Source: Casuarina equisetifolia
Lineage: Eukaryota > Streptophyta > Magnoliopsida > Fagales > Casuarinaceae
Reading direction: 5' to 3'
DNA: 64,000 nt
Assembly: GCA_028551475.1 (NCBI GenBank)
Contig: CM052360.1
Coordinates: forward strand, 13,752,501-13,816,500
The notes under the pieces were generated by a model. The model did no database searches, was not told the DNA's origin, and worked only from the letters and a program-made list of their open reading frames with translations. The first letter of the stretch is position 1; every line of letters begins with the position of its first letter. Shown one piece after another: positions 45,695 through 59,599 of the stretch. The position numbers and the translations under genes are program-made.

Positions 45695-46225
45695 TTAGAT
45701 GCCAGAAACTTGCAACAGATTGTCATGCAAAAGTCTAATGATGAGCTTATCACATGGATTGACTCTAGTTCCGGCAGCATGTAAGCGCAAAGCATCGTCC
45801 TCTCTAAACGATTTCAAAGGGAGAAGTCCTCCGAGACAGTTGCTTAAAATAAATTACTGTTGAAAAGGAAAATGAGATGCTACACCTAACTGTTGCAAGA
45901 GCTCCTGCGGCCACAGGGCCGAAAATGTTGAAGACGTACTTAAAAGTAGGGGGTAATTTGCCACTGACGTTGCTGGAAGCAACTACCACGCCTTTTTTAT
46001 TTGAAACTTAAGACAGTGTCTAGTATGCTACCTTGAACTTTCAGGTTTCCATTCGCTTTCAATCATCATTCTCCATTGTTCTCCCTGGGTTCCTTAGGTC
46101 CTCCCCATTTCTTTATTCTATCTTCAGCAACAGCAGCCTGTATTTCGCACCAGTTTAGTAAGCCCCATGTGAACAGCTAAGATTGTCACTTTAGTTAGAA
46201 ATGGAGGAATGTTGAAAAGTTTTAC
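45695..46225 (-). other. 3' flank of MATE gene B
   Basis: Paralogous to ~18060-18863 next to gene A. It may hold the gene's final exon or 3' UTR. The Copia element 2 insertion cuts this block at 45694. Confidence 0.5.
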
Positions 46226-49200
46226 CTCTTTGTCCCAATTGGTCCTGTAAACCATGAATATTAGAACACAGGTCTGTACGATTGTTCCTGTCATCATTCC
46301 ATACCAAATCCCCTGAAAATGAAGAAATACTATATTAGATGTTGATGTACTTGGAAGCATCTTACTCATCTTAAGCAATGAAGTCCCACTTGATGCTGAT
46401 TTTCCTTCCGATATTTTACCCTCATTCGCAGTAATATGCTTCTCTTCTAGAAGTCAATTGCTTCAAATGAGGAGAGAAGAGACCACTGCACTTGTTATTT
46501 CATTTGTACCCATTTTCTTTTCAATGAGAAATATTGAAGACTATCGAAATTAGAAATTATCTATTAGTGAAACCAAAATAATATTTCATCCATTGTACTA
46601 AAAGATATGAATTTGTTGTCCCATATTATTAAGAAGTTCATTGAAAATCTTTTTAAAATGTTGAGGAAAATACCACATCACATGGTATTATAAATTTATA
46701 ATGTATTATTAGAGTCCAAGGTCCTTTTTAGTGTAAAGCCTATGTTTATATTGCACCATTTGTTATTGTGCCTAAGTTAGGAACTTACATAATAAATGGA
46801 TACGTTAAAAGACATGAAACTGTTTCACATTGTTGGAAGTTTATTGATTTTTTTTTTTATAAATGTAAAATAAAAAATAAAAAATAAAAAATCTATTATT
46901 TTCTTAAAGTTATGAAATGGATATAGTTTATAACCATTAAAGGACTGCTCTAGAGGGATATGGATGAGTTTGCGTCGTGGGCTATGACGGCTTCCTTAAG
47001 ACCGTAAAAAGGGACTAATCGATACAACTTTTCTTCTCTTGGCATCACATCCATATAGACTCGAAGCCGTATCTTTCATCTCAAGAAATTACTTAAAAGT
47101 AAACCCTTACCACTAAACCAATCCATCCCATTAGTGATACTTCTATGTGGTTTCATTCCTTTAGCACAACATCCATGGGGAACAGCTCCATAACTTCCCC
47201 ACTTGACAAACTAGATAGGAATTAGCCTCTCGTTTTTAAGCCAATCCCTCCTTTACTTGATACTTATCTTCCCTTTACGAAAAGGAAAAAAAAGGAAAAA
47301 GCAAATGGAAAAGAGGGTGAGGATGCTTACCTTGACTCCCAAGTCAAGCTTGTAACCCATTATGAGACCCAGAGGGACCCCGAATAGATAATAGCACGCA
47401 ATGTTCACATAAGCAACGGCAGCTTGCCATCCTGCCCCAACGGCCACCCCTGCAAAATTGATTCTTCCATTTGCTTAAAATTTGTTCCTTCCATGCCTAA
47501 AATATCTAAGGACATTATAATTTGTGTACAAGAATTCAGTGCAGACATTCGTCAGGGGAACCAAAAGAGGTAGGTACCAGAGAGAACGGGTTGAACATTG
47601 CTAACGAGAATGCATAGAGCCAGTATTGGAGTGAGCTCCTTGACTAGGTCCTCCACGCTTGTATCACTCGAAAACAAGGACGGGTAGTCATTTCGTGCAA
47701 TTATCAGGATAAGTGAGATGACAACGCCGACCAAAAATGAAGTTAACACTGCCACCACTAGTGAAAATTTCGCTGTTCTTGGGTGACCTGCCCCCAACTC
47801 GTTAGATATTCTCACACTGCACAAGTTTTTGCTTTCTTTAGAGTGACGTCACCAGAAAACTCAATATTTTGCCAGTAAAAGAACATAGTTTGAAGGTGAG
47901 TTTGTGTCACAAACCTTATGGCAGCATTCATCCCAAGAGCTGCCATGATCGTCCAGCCCAATATGTTCATGCTGCGACATCCAACAAAATAAACTGGATT
48001 CAATACCCAATGATAACAACCACAATTCTAAGCTAAGCTTCATCTAACATTCTGTATCACATTTATAGTATTGTCTATTCTATTGGTTGTGTTCTGATAT
48101 CTGTGTTTACCCGTTTTCTATTCTGCAAGATGAAATTTATTTTATGAATTAAGCAAGTATTACATATACTTTGTCAGCTTCATGCGTACAACTTCCTGTA
48201 CAAACTCCACTCTACTGGTCAGATTAGGCTCTGGCCGATTCGTAGATTCTGTCTCAACTTTTAATGCGTGATTCTTTTGTTTGCCATTATATGTGCTTTA
48301 GATTGGAGCCAGCCTTCAAACCATAATTTTTTACTGTTCATGCTTCTAAGAGTGGTCTGATCTCTTAGAGAGAGAGAGAAAAAGAGCTGAAAAATAAATA
48401 AATAACAATACTCACCATATGGACAATGCATCTACTGAAATTTGTGCATTCTTTAGATATCCAGCGAAGAGAATCAGCGCCATGAAATACCAAACTTCCA
48501 AGCTACAAAATATTTGTAAACATATCACATTGAAGGTTTCGTTGTTAGTGAAGACAAGTGAATCCCATCCTTTCGCAATTGGCAAATTAAAGAAACAAAT
48601 AAAATAACAAAAGGAGTCGATCCATGTCTGTCCTCGTTAAACTGGAAAAAGTGGTCCTCGTCATTACAGATCATATTCCTTGGTTAGAAAGGAATCATTT
48701 TGGGTCTTTGACTCCGTGGGCCTTACTTTGTCTTACAAGTCAACCGCATTCTGTGGAAGCGTCCAAATTTTTTTATTTAAGGTTGAAAAAGTCAAAATGC
48801 AGCAGGCGGAGTTCGGATCAAATAATTGTTTTAAGAGACGTGCATCTCCTTCAAAGACAAATAAAACCGGATTTTATCATGTCCGGACAAAAGCATGTTG
48901 CTTGCCATTGATACTGGGCAGCCTTATAACTATTCGAACTTTGTCCATATTTCCTCAACTTAAGCATCCCGAGTTATTATATCGGCTAACCTCTAGAAGA
49001 ATAGAAGGCGAAAACGTCATAACGTTAGGACCAGAACGCACATGAGAAGGGACGTGCAGAGAGGGAAGGGGACCTCAACTAAGCAGATAGATGGAACAGT
49101 TAAAAAATGGAGAGAGGCTCACCAGAGCATCACGGCGGAGGCTAGAGATAACTTAACGAATCCCCAGAGGTCTTGGAACGCTTTCCACGAGAAGCCAGAC

Positions 49201-50172
49201 CAAGCACGACCACAAGTTCCACAGAAGATATAAATAAGTTGCGCCAACACGATAAACCACCAGGACGAGTTCAGCACCACCGCCGCACCCACAAGACCCC
49301 ACCCTAGTTTCAACATCAACAGCCAACTGAGGAAGGTGTGAAGAAGCAGAGCCACGGCCCCAATCAAAGCCATCACCATAATCTTGCTCTGTGACTGCAG
49401 GAACTTGGCAACGGGGAAGTTGACGGCGTAAGCGAAAAGCTGAGGAATCATCCAAATGGCGAACACCCCAGCAGCTTCAGATATGGCTTCGGTCTGGCCG
49501 ATGAGTATCAAGAGTGGCTGTGCGAAGATGTATAATGGGCTTAGAATCAGCGCCGTGGACAACAGTATCACCCATGACCTCTGCATATAGATGCCGAGCA
49601 TGTCAATCTGTCCCGCTCCGAACGCTTGCCCGCACAAAGTTTCGAGCGCGCTCCCCATTCCAAGCTGATAAAAGTATCTCAACAATCAAAGTAAACAAAG
49701 ATCAGCATCCGGTCTGAATACTTATCTATCCTAATAAATTCTCAATTACCGTAATATCTAACTGATGGAAAATTACGTGGTTAGCCACTTAACTAGTATC
49801 CTCACACATATAGCATGAATAACGCACCATTATGCCGAAGGAGAATCCGGCGATCACAGAGTTTTCAACGGAGAAGGCAGCGAGCTCGAGAGTGCCTACG
49901 TGGCCGGCAAAGACTTGCGTAATCGCGCCGAGAGAGTATTTGCATATGGAGTTGAAGATGGCCGGGCCGGCGAGGTACCAGAGCTTCTTTGATTCGATGG
50001 TAAACTGTTTGTAGAAATCTCCAGGACCCTTTATAGGAGAGATGTCAGGGACACCCGCGACAAAGGTGGCACCAGAAGAAGTGTTTTTTGCTACAGGGGC
50101 GGACCGGAGCTGTTCTTCTTCTTGGCTTTCGTCCCCTTGTGAGGAGAGAAGCGGCCGCTGGCCATCCTCCAT
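46226..50172 (-). CDS. MATE efflux transporter (DETOXIFICATION family), gene B
   Basis: Seven exons on the minus strand: 50172-49828, 49664-49123, 48502-48416, 47971-47915, 47816-47578, 47449-47331 and 46312-46226, joined in frame with GT-AG introns (492 codons to the last one recognised). The exon lengths 542, 87, 57, 239, 119 and 87 equal those of gene A. Motifs include SKKLWYLAGPAIF, KYSLGAITQVFAGHVGTLEL, MGSALETLCGQAFGAGQ, IPQLFAYAVNFP, RISNELGAGHP and GVAVGAGWQAAVAYV, with about 12 membrane helices. The likely role is H+-coupled export of a secondary metabolite or ion to vacuole or apoplast; the substrate cannot be read from sequence. The C terminus is unsettled as in gene A; unspliced read-through would stop at 46124. 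The frame is intact. Confidence 0.9.
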
Positions 50173-50176
50173 GGCT

Positions 50177-50200
50177 AGAGAGAGAGAGAGAGAGAGAGAG
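50177..50200. repeat. (AG)12 in the 5' leader of MATE gene B
   Basis: Twelve AG repeats four bases upstream of the start codon (a CT-rich leader on the sense strand). Gene A has a shorter GA/CA run at the same place. Confidence 0.9.
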
Positions 50201-50201
50201 A

Positions 50202-51900
50202 TTGGTCTTGAGTTTCAGCGTGGCCTTATAATCAGAGCCGGCCTTCTCTCGCTCCAACCAGTAAATGGCATTTTTCTACTTTATATATTGCAGGTGGTTC
50301 CATGCTGAGGTGGCGGGGGTTCGAAACGTTGGCACCGACGTAAATGTTTCGGATGGGGTTGGTCATACTGACATGGCCCGTAAGCCCGCGACCGATACAG
50401 GTTGCTGAGAAGCCCTTCTTTTTATTAATAATTTACTCTTTTACTCCAATGATAGTATGTAGGGAGTGTAATAATTGATATCTGAATAACTTGTTGCCGA
50501 TGGGGGTTACCAGGGTTGAGGTTATGATTGGACTAAGCATATGATGCTGTGAGATTGTTAAAGCTTACCCTATTGAAGAAAATAATTTTTTTTATTAAAA
50601 TGTGTTTCAATGTGACAAAATGTTTAAGAAAATTATATATAAATATTTTTCACAATTTTTATATTATAAAATATAGGAAATAATATTATACAAATCATAA
50701 TATCAATATTATAAAGGAGCTCATTTATTTCATTTGTCTAATTATGTTACACTAGTAAGTCTATGAAAAAGAACAAGTTATCTTCTTGCTTACTGTCTCA
50801 AATACATCAGGAGATTAATATAGAAATATTTTGTAAAGCAAAATTTGATCCACGACAATCTAAAAAGGAGGGGAAAAAAAACAAAAAAAGCCCAACTCGA
50901 ATAGACTAGCTTAGTTCGAAATGTGTGGACTAGGCTAAGTTGCATAGCCCAGTTCAATCCCCTATACTGCGGACTAGTGTGTAACCCATCCCATATTTCA
51001 GCGAAGCTTGTGTTCAACATGCAGTAGTGTGCGACATAGAAGCCTAGTCACGATCCTTCTTGTCTATGCTCATCTTGGTTCTTTGTTCAGCAAGTCGGTT
51101 TGAGTGAAACCGAAAGAAGAATAACCATATATGGAGAAATCGAGGAACAAGTTAATCTGTAAAATGCTCGAAACTGCTTAGTGTTTTGTTTCAAGTCATG
51201 CTTAGAAGCTTAGATTTAAGAATGAAGGAAGATGAGACAAAATGAGTAGGATCTTAAGTAACCCTTAAGAGATGACCTGAGATAGCTCGAAATGCTTGGA
51301 AAGAAATATATAAGAAGACCAGTCTCATCTTGTGTTGCGGTTATAGGAAAAGTCAGATGCTGATGTGGAACACCTATTGGCTAAGTGGGGTGCAGATGAT
51401 GAAGAGAGAATTAAAGTGGGAGCCATGTAGCTGTCTAGTTGGAAGAAAGAATCATGATTGTAAATAGTAAGTAAATAAAACATGTAAGGTCAGGATTTAG
51501 CTGGCTTTTTGGGTCTGAAAGAGAGAGGAGTCGAACAATAGGAGGGAAGGGGATCTTTATTTTATGGTTTCCATCTATGATGAATCTTAAAATCATTCTT
51601 TGAATGCTAATGGAGGTGTCTCCCTTATATAGAGGCAATCTGTGTGCGTGCGTTTATCTGTGGTTAATTGTGTGATTTCTGCAAGTTTTGTTGGGAGTTT
51701 TGGTTACAATAGGGAAGAAAAAGAAGCCTACTCAATGGACAGATTAGGAATTTCCCAGTCCAGCCTCTCCATCCTTTAACCAGGTCTCAAAGCAAAGACT
51801 TTGTAGAAACTGTTAATTCAGAGGTGATAGTAGCTGAAAGTCGGGCTTGTATTAAATTGGCATTAGGGACTAGGCCAAGCAATCGACTCAGTACAATTGC
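50202..51900. other. Upstream of MATE gene B, intergenic
   Basis: AT-rich DNA with no recognised gene or element domain. The first few hundred bases are the presumed promoter of MATE gene B. Confidence 0.5.
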
Positions 51901-52974
51901 GATAATGGAGTCATCACCCTGGGTGGGAATGAGAGTGAAACAGATCGGAAGCTAGAGGCGTTACTTGAGATGTTCCGACAAATGTTTGTAGCAATAAATC
52001 ACAAAATTGACAAAATCCAAATGGAGGTTGAGAGACAATGTAAAAGGGGAAACATCCACAGGTTGGATGTCGGAAGGATGCAGATAGGAGGGTTGCAGCG
52101 ACACTTATACTCAAGGTAGACCAAGGGTAATCAAACTTGATTTCCTTTGGTACAACAGTAAGGAGGATCCAAGACTGGACAATGCAGGCTAAGTAGTTCT
52201 TTGCATATAATTAGACTCCATTGAACAAATGAGTCTCACTTGTAACGTGGAATATGGAAGGAGATGCTTAAGTAATGTTTCAATTGGCCAAGAGTGAGAG
52301 ACTGAGAGAAACAATCACTTGGAAGCAATTGACACAGGAGCTAACCGAAAGATATGAGCCAACGAAATTACAACAAACTGGGTCAATTAATTCTCATTAG
52401 CTTAATTTTCATGTTTGTTGTTATGGTCTGGAACTTTATCACGTGCTTAGCAAGTTCGTTGTTTTGTTAGTAGTAAAGGAATGGATTAAGGTAGGTGAAA
52501 TGGCTGCTAAACCGATGACACTGTCATTTACTATAGGATTAGCTAGATTATATGAGATGAAGGATAATTCATGCTAGTTTAGTAGTACTCCTCAAGGTTG
52601 GAAGTTGTAGGTAGTAAGTCCTAGATAGAACAAAAGCCCAACGCTGGTCATCCTCCCAAATTAGCTATTGATCATTGCCTTAGTAAGCTATTGCATCACT
52701 AACTAGCTAATCATATGCGAGTCCCTTATTAGGCAGATTCCTACATGGTATTAGTTAAAAGGTTGTCTCAGTCGGAGATTATGGAGAGAAAGGCTAAAGG
52801 ATTGTGCTTTAATTGTAGCGAGAAGTTCCCTCTAGTCCACATTTGTAGAAAACTTTCTTTGTAAGAAGGATTGAAGGTTAGAGAGGAATTTGATATGGAA
52901 ATAATAAGCTGATATGCAGATTTTAAAGGAGAAAAGGTAGTTCTAAAGAGTTCTATTGGGTTTATGGCTATCCA

Positions 52975-54495
52975 AGAGGGGGGGGTTTAATTGGATATCT
53001 AGAAATTTATCTAATTTTAATGTCTTCTCAAATTTTTGTTTCTTTACAGCAATTACAACTAGATAAGATATCACAATAGTAATATAGTATAAAATAAAAG
53101 GATTAGGTAAGAAAATTCACAACCAAGAATTTCACGGTGGTTCGACACTTTTTACCTACTTCTACCCTCTTTTCCTTCAACTCAAACTGAATTGAAATAT
53201 GCTTTACTTCAAACAAGGAGAGCACCTCTCCTTCACCTCACAACTTCTCAAAAGGAGTTATATAGCTCACGGTTACAAGATTAGATTTACAAAAACCTTA
53301 ATACATCAAGCTCATTCCTTAAATATATGATATGAGTGAGGATTTAAGCTTATTAGAGAGCTAATTGAATGTATACAAAGTCAATTCAAGCTCTAATCTT
53401 GAAAGCCCCAATTTCACAAATCTAGGGTTTCGAATTTACAATAATCTTTATGTGCAAATAATGTTATAATTAATCTAGCACATACAAAGATCAATTTATC
53501 AAATGATATTCACAAAATAACAAGTTTAGAGAATATCACCGAAGATTTCCTTTTCCTTCAAACATTACCAAACACAGCAATAAGAGCAAATCGATGAGGA
53601 CTTTTATCTTTTTTGATCAAATCAGCAAGAATATGTCTCAGCAAGCTTAAATATTTCATCCGAAGCTCCCTTTTATAGTAGGTACTCAACCGTTGAACGG
53701 ATTAGGGTTTTGGTTCAAACCTTTTCAAAATCCTTCCGTTGAGATTTGATGGATACGACGTTGTATTGATGCAGATGATGATTTTCTAGTAAGATAACCG
53801 TTTTGACACTTAGTCGCCTTACCATTCTTCCCATTGGAGCCGTCGTCGCAGGAGAGAGATTGAGAGGAAAAGGATAGCTCTAGGTCGAAGGATGCAACTA
53901 GGGCTTAAGCGTTCGATCATAAGAGCTTACACTCTTATTTGCTCCGCACATTGCTGTTTTGGATAAGTGACCTTGCTCAGAATGTTGCCATTTCAAGCTT
54001 CGCGGGCTAAACCTCTCTTCACGAGTTGACCCTCTTTTACAGGCTGAACCTTTTTCACAAGCTGAACCTCTTTCACAAGCTGAACCTCTTTTACGAGCTT
54101 AACATATAGATAAGCTTCATGTACCCATATATAAATATATGGTCGGTCCATTACACCTCTAAATACACCAATTCCAAGTATCAAAATTCCTTTAACATAA
54201 CCAAGAATGTAAATTTATCTATTAAACAAAATATTCAAAGATTAAATCAAAATTGGCTTCATATTTGATGTTTAATAATAAAATGTAGGAACCCGACTAC
54301 TTTATAATATTATTAATTGATATTATAATTTGCACACCTTTTACTTCCTTTGAGTTTTAATATATGCACTCACAATCTTATTTATTCTATCATACATGCA
54401 AATATAATATTCTATTTAACATATATTCAAATAAAATTTTTCTTAATTAAAACATACAAGCACATGATTTTCAATAAGTTCATTGAATGCCATTA
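52975..54495. mobile_element. Non-coding insertion (~1.5 kb) inside the Gypsy remnant
   Basis: The Gypsy frame breaks at FMAIQE (~52970) and resumes at ~54497 in sequence like the conserved NPxTMRIVG block that normally follows directly. The interior begins with a run of nine G and TTTAATTGG, is AT-rich, has no domain, and contains a minisatellite. Ends and class are not certain. Confidence 0.5.
54000..54105. repeat. Minisatellite, ~20-bp unit, 5-6 copies
   Basis: Diverged copies of a unit like AGCTGAACCTCTTTCACA stand head to tail. On the minus strand they read as repeated LVKEVQ, which is only a shadow of the repeat. Confidence 0.8.
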
Positions 54496-57400
54496 TAGGG
54501 ACTAGAAAACCCTGAGCAATGAGGATTGTTGGGAGTATAGGAATGCTAGTTATCAAGGCTATATTTCTCATAAATTTGAGAAGTGCACACAATTTTATGA
54601 ATGTTTATAGTCAAGAAGTTATAGTTCTAAATGGACATAAAGGACAGTTTTAAGGTAGTTGTTGCCAATAGTGATTGTTTTATAGCGAGGGAGTGTGTAA
54701 TCAAGTAAGCATACTATAGGGTACTAAAATGATTGTCAACTTCTATATACTACCAATTAAAGAGTTGTGAGTGGCGCTAGGTACTCAACTAATGGAGACC
54801 TTGGGGATATCTTTTGGACTTTGTCACGGATGCATGTGAAATTTCTCATGGGAAGGAAGAAATTAGAGTTACAAGGAGAAAAGTTCTGGCCTAATTAGGT
54901 GATAGAGGGACCATAGTTTGGGAAGGATCTCCACAAAGAGTAGCTAGGAGTGTTTTTACACATCAAATGCAGTGAAGCTAGTTGAAATAAAGGAAAAGTG
55001 TAAGGTGTATAGGGGGACGTAAAAGGGTGTTGAATGATAAGTGTAGCATTTAGAAAATCCCACAAACTGCCTCCCATTTGAAGAAAAGATCATAGGATTC
55101 TACTTAAAGAGGGAGTTAAATCCCTGATAGCAAGGTATATAAAGTGAGGGTTTTCTCTAAACTAGACCTCAAGTTGGGGTAGCACCAAATAAGGGTGCAA
55201 TCATCAAATAGAAAAAATGACTTTCCAAATACCATTAGGTCATTATGAATTTTTGGTAATACCATTTAGGTTAAAGAATACACCCTCGATATTTGGGGAA
55301 ATTTATGTTAGTATTATTTAATGATATCTTAGTTTATAATGCTTCTTGAGAGGAACATTTAAAGCATGTCAAAATTATATTAATGGTTTTGTTAAAGGCA
55401 TCAGTTGTTCATCAAATTGGAGAAATGTAGTTTTGGAGAAATGTCCATACAATATCCTAGGACATGTGATGTCTAGGGAAGGGATTAGTGTGAATTTAGA
55501 GAAGATAACAACAATGTTGGATTGGCTTATCCTAAAAAGTGTGAGGTATTTTAAAGGATTCTTAGGTTTACGATGGGTTACTATAAGAAGTTTATTAGCC
55601 AATATGATATAGTGGTAACACCTCTAATGGAGTTACTAAAGAAAAATAATTTTGCTTGAAATATAGTAGCTAAAGTTGTCCTTTTGGAATTGAAATGGTT
55701 AATGATAAATTTTTTTGTTCTACTGTATCTTTGACATTTCCTTGTCATTTATAGTTGAGTGTGTTGTGTTAGTATTGTTGCAAGAAGGTAAATTGGTAGC
55801 TTACTTTAGCCATGTTTTGAAGGGTAAGAATGCCTTACTGTCGACATATGAAAAGAAGATGCTAGCATTAATCTTAATTGTAAAAAAAAATGAGACAATA
55901 CATGTTGGGGAAACAATTTGTGTTTAAGATTGACCAAATAAGTTTGCAATATTTATAGGATTAGAAGATTATTACTCTATCTCAATAAAGATAGTTAATC
56001 AAGTTATTAGGATACAATTTTATGATATAGTACAAATTAAGGAAGAAGAATATCATAACGAATGTGTTATCAAGCAAAGAAACCTCGGGGGAAAGGAAAA
56101 AAAAAACGAAACCATACATAGAGGGAAAGAGATTGTAGGAGTGGAAATGGAAGATAAGTTATAAGAAGTACCATTATCATTAAAAGATGGGGTAAGATTA
56201 AAGAATACAAAAGAGGAACTTGAGATTGAATAGGAACACAGGCAATTAGACTCCCATGTGTAGTGCAAGGCAATGCAGATTTATGAAGAAAGCAAACCAT
56301 GTTGTGAAGTGTAGTGGGGAAATGACAATAAGGACATAAGTCAGTCAGAGTGAGATGAATGTAATTGTGATAGCAGCCGATAAAAGACATGCAAAAAAGA
56401 AATTGCACAAACAATAGTAGACATTGGACAGCCGAAGATAGAGAATCAAGTCATATTAAAATCCATCCCAAGATGGTTAACACCAATAAAGGAGGAAATA
56501 GCAAAATACCTAGAAGCTAGGGAGTTGGTGGAAAAAGTAAAAGAAAGAGAGTTAAGAGACACTTGGGAGTTGCAGGAAGATTTATTGCTCAATTTTAATT
56601 CTAGTGCTACAACAAGAAATACATACAGCAACTTGTGAAGGCAACGTTAAGACATTACAAAGGGTGAAGGCCATTTCTTTTCGGATAAATTGAAAGAGGA
56701 AATGAAGGAACATGTGAGCTATTGTAAAGTGTTTTAAAGAAACACGTAGGAAACACCAAACCAAGTGAGCTACTACAACCTCTAGCCATAACATAGCATA
56801 TTTAGATGGATGTGGTGATGGATTTCATAGAAGGGTTAATAGTTTCTAAAGGAAGAATTGCTAGGTCCTTGGTAACATAATTAAAAGAAGGGGGGAAGGG
56901 GGGTGTGAATTAGTTTTCCTAAAGTTTCTAATCTAATTTTCTCTTTGTACGTAAAGTCTTGTTGTGTGCTTGATTAATAACAATGATATGTAGAATAGGA
57001 TAATGTATGCATTGATTTAACTCAACACAAGCACAATTAATTTTTCAAAGGTTTGAAAATATTTAATCATGGACAACACACAAAGTTTAAGTGATTAGCC
57101 CATGCCTAACCCACCTCCTTTAGCAAATTTGCTAAAGGATCCCTCATTTATATCAAAAACAAGAAAAGCTAGCAATCTTAGAGATTGCCTAATTACAACA
57201 ACCCTACATGTTACATAGAGTTCACAAACCCTCATAGGCCTTAATTAGAGTTTAAGCATTGAATTCCTAACAAAAGTACATCAATTATGTTCAAGGATAA
57301 TAATACTAAGAAACTTCTAAATAATAAGCATAATTCAAAACCTAGGGTTTTAATATGTTTTACATCAAAAATAGATTCATAATACAAATCAAATAGGCAA

Positions 57401-57649
57401 AATTAGAATCAATTAGATTGTCAGCAAAGCACCAAACTAGTATGATCGAAGATAGATTGCAAAGTTTTAGCCTAGAGTTACTCAATGTCTATTTTTTGAA
57501 AACTTTATCCAACTACTCTTTCTAATTTTATAGCTTCACTACATGGTTGAATGTTGCTTAATGTTTCCCTATAATGTCACTTCTTTAGCCTTAGTTAGAA
57601 TGGTTGGAACTAGAATGGCAAGATTTTGGTTTCACTCAGGAAGGGACAC

Positions 57650-58190
57650 GAGAGAGAGAATGATCAAAATCTGCTTGTTCTTCAAATGCACAAAACCATT
57701 GTTTATTTAGTAGTTTGGTGAGAATATTGACTAGTTGATGTAAAGTGTGCACATATTCAAGAGATTTATGATTATGACTAATAAGATCTTTAATTAAGTG
57801 ATGTTTAATCTTAATGTGCCTAGTTTTAAAGTATTATATTTGATTTTGAGTCAAATTAATTACACATTTAATGATTGATGGTTCTATAGGTATGTCATTG
57901 TCATCTAATTGTGATTGCATCCAAAGTTTTTGCAAGTAACAGCCTTCTAAAACTACATATTCTACTTATTGGTATAAATAGAAACACTTTATTGCTTTTT
58001 AGAAATGACAAGTTCCACTAGTACCTCTTTAATTAGTGCAAAATCTAGCATTGTCTGCATCACTATAGGCATGCAATACAAAATTTGACTCCCAAGTGAA
58101 CCATATGCCTAGGTTAGGGGTGTTCTCAAGATATCTAATTATTATCTTGATAGTTACATTGTGAGACTCCTAGGTGAAGATTGATACTGG
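57650..58190 (-). mobile_element. Degenerate Copia RNase H fragment
   Basis: Minus-strand reading gives WFTWESNFVLHAYSDADNA, then GTCHF, LQKLWMQSQLDDN, CVINLTQNQI, HIKIKHHLI and a C-terminal LVNILTKLLNKQWFCA. This is the conserved end of Copia RNase H, with stops. No intact domain or LTR was found; the stretch 56881-57649 holds a G-rich start and AT-rich DNA. Confidence 0.65.
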
Positions 58191-59599
58191 GCATTGTTCA
58201 GTAAAATTTTAAATGCAAGTGAACATGTCGAACAAGTAATATAATGATAAGAAAGTGTATTGTCCCACAGAGATTGGTAAATACTAAACTAATTAAGTAT
58301 CAACAATGAACTAATCCTAAAATTTATCTAGCTAATCAAAAGAAAGTTGATGATGAAATAAAATATAAAATTTCCAAAACAAGATTCAAGACTAATTGAA
58401 ATTAAAGCCAAGTAAGAAAGATCAATATGAGAAACATGTTAGAGCATTCGATTTCACCATAACTATTAGATATGAATTTTTATAGTTTATGCCTATAAGA
58501 ATGATAATACTTATGTGATGGCAGAATTTCTTAATTTATTTACTATCCTATGTCTAGGTATAGCAAACCTATTTAGTTCATTAATTTACTATATTTCTAT
58601 ATATGAATTGAAACAAACCAAATGCATTAGGATCTGTGAATATTCCTAGTTTACAATAAATCTTTCGATCATCTTATCACCAAAGCTACACAAACAATAT
58701 GGTATATGTCTATCCATATTTAATTCATAGTTATATATTATAAGAAGCAACTGCATATTATCTCCTGTTAGTCTCAAACATGCACATTAATTCATTCAAA
58801 TGGTGGCCAATTACTTAAGAACATTAAGCATAATAATATATAACTCACATAAATAAAATATCTTGCAAAACATAAAAACTTAGAGGATTCATATCATCAT
58901 AGTTAGGCTACATCATCGCTCTAATAAAAGAAATTTAGAACATAATGAAATAATAAACCAAAACAATGGTAGAAATTGAGGGAAACATCTTAAATAAAGA
59001 AAAACAGGAAAGTTGTCACCACATTGTCTTCTCTTCAAGGATTCTCCTTGATTCTCTTCTTTCTTCCTTGGTTTCAATGGCACCTTTTTTTTTTGTCTCT
59101 CTTCTCTTATTCCCTTTCCTTATGCAGTGGTCCTCCCTTATATAAGGTCTAGGATCTAGAACTATCTCCTTATCCTAATAGAAGTGGGTTTTGGACCCCT
59201 ATATTAATTAGGCTTTGGACTCCTAATAGGATTAGGTTTTCTAATTATTTAGAAAACCCAACAATAAAAATCTAATAACAATCATCTAAAGCCCAAGCCT
59301 AAGCCTAAGCCTATCTTGATTTCCTTCACCTTGATATTTTGACCATCTTCTGTCATATAATAAGTATCAAGTTCTCCATGCTTGTCTTTTTTCTTCATGC
59401 CTCCTTATGCTACATAAACAAGACAAATTTAAGTAAATAAAAAGGAATTCAGATATTTTCTCACAATCATTAGATAATTTATTATTTAAATTAGGTAAAA
59501 TAACTTTATAAAAATAAAGTTATCAGGCACACATTAAATAGAATGTCTAGTCTAGATGCAATAAGATATAATAAAGATTGTATCATACTCCTATAAAGC
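58191..59599. other. AT-rich repeat-derived DNA
   Basis: No coding domain. The segment near 58200-58290 (GCAAGTGAACATGTC, GTATTGTCCCACAGAGATTGG) resembles a dispersed non-coding plant repeat that I have seen described without a clear family. A short hexamer run AAGCCT x3 lies at 59295-59312. Confidence 0.4.

Larger units (their letters stand above)
51900..56880 (+). mobile_element. Highly degenerate Ty3/Gypsy element
   Basis: Scattered plus-strand matches keep the Gypsy order. Gag: TWKQLTQELTERYEPTKLQQ (~52315) and MTLSFTIGLARLYEMK (~52515). Zinc knuckle LCFNCSEKFPLVHIC (~52805). Protease-like LRSAHNFMNV (~54570). RT tail LGHVMSREGISVNLEKI (~55460) and FKGFLGL (~55550). RNase H ECVVLVLLQEGKLVAYFSHV (~55750) with STYEKKMLALIL. 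Integrase DVVMDFIEGL (~56810). Nearly every block is separated by stops or frameshifts. It resembles the 5098-10902 element in motif content. No LTRs were identified, and it is interrupted at ~52980-54495 and ends at a G-rich junction near 56885. Confidence 0.72.

Noticed and set aside
53993-54184. 63-codon minus-strand ORF with repeated LVKEVQ
   Set aside because: It is a translation of the 20-base minisatellite, with no gene context.
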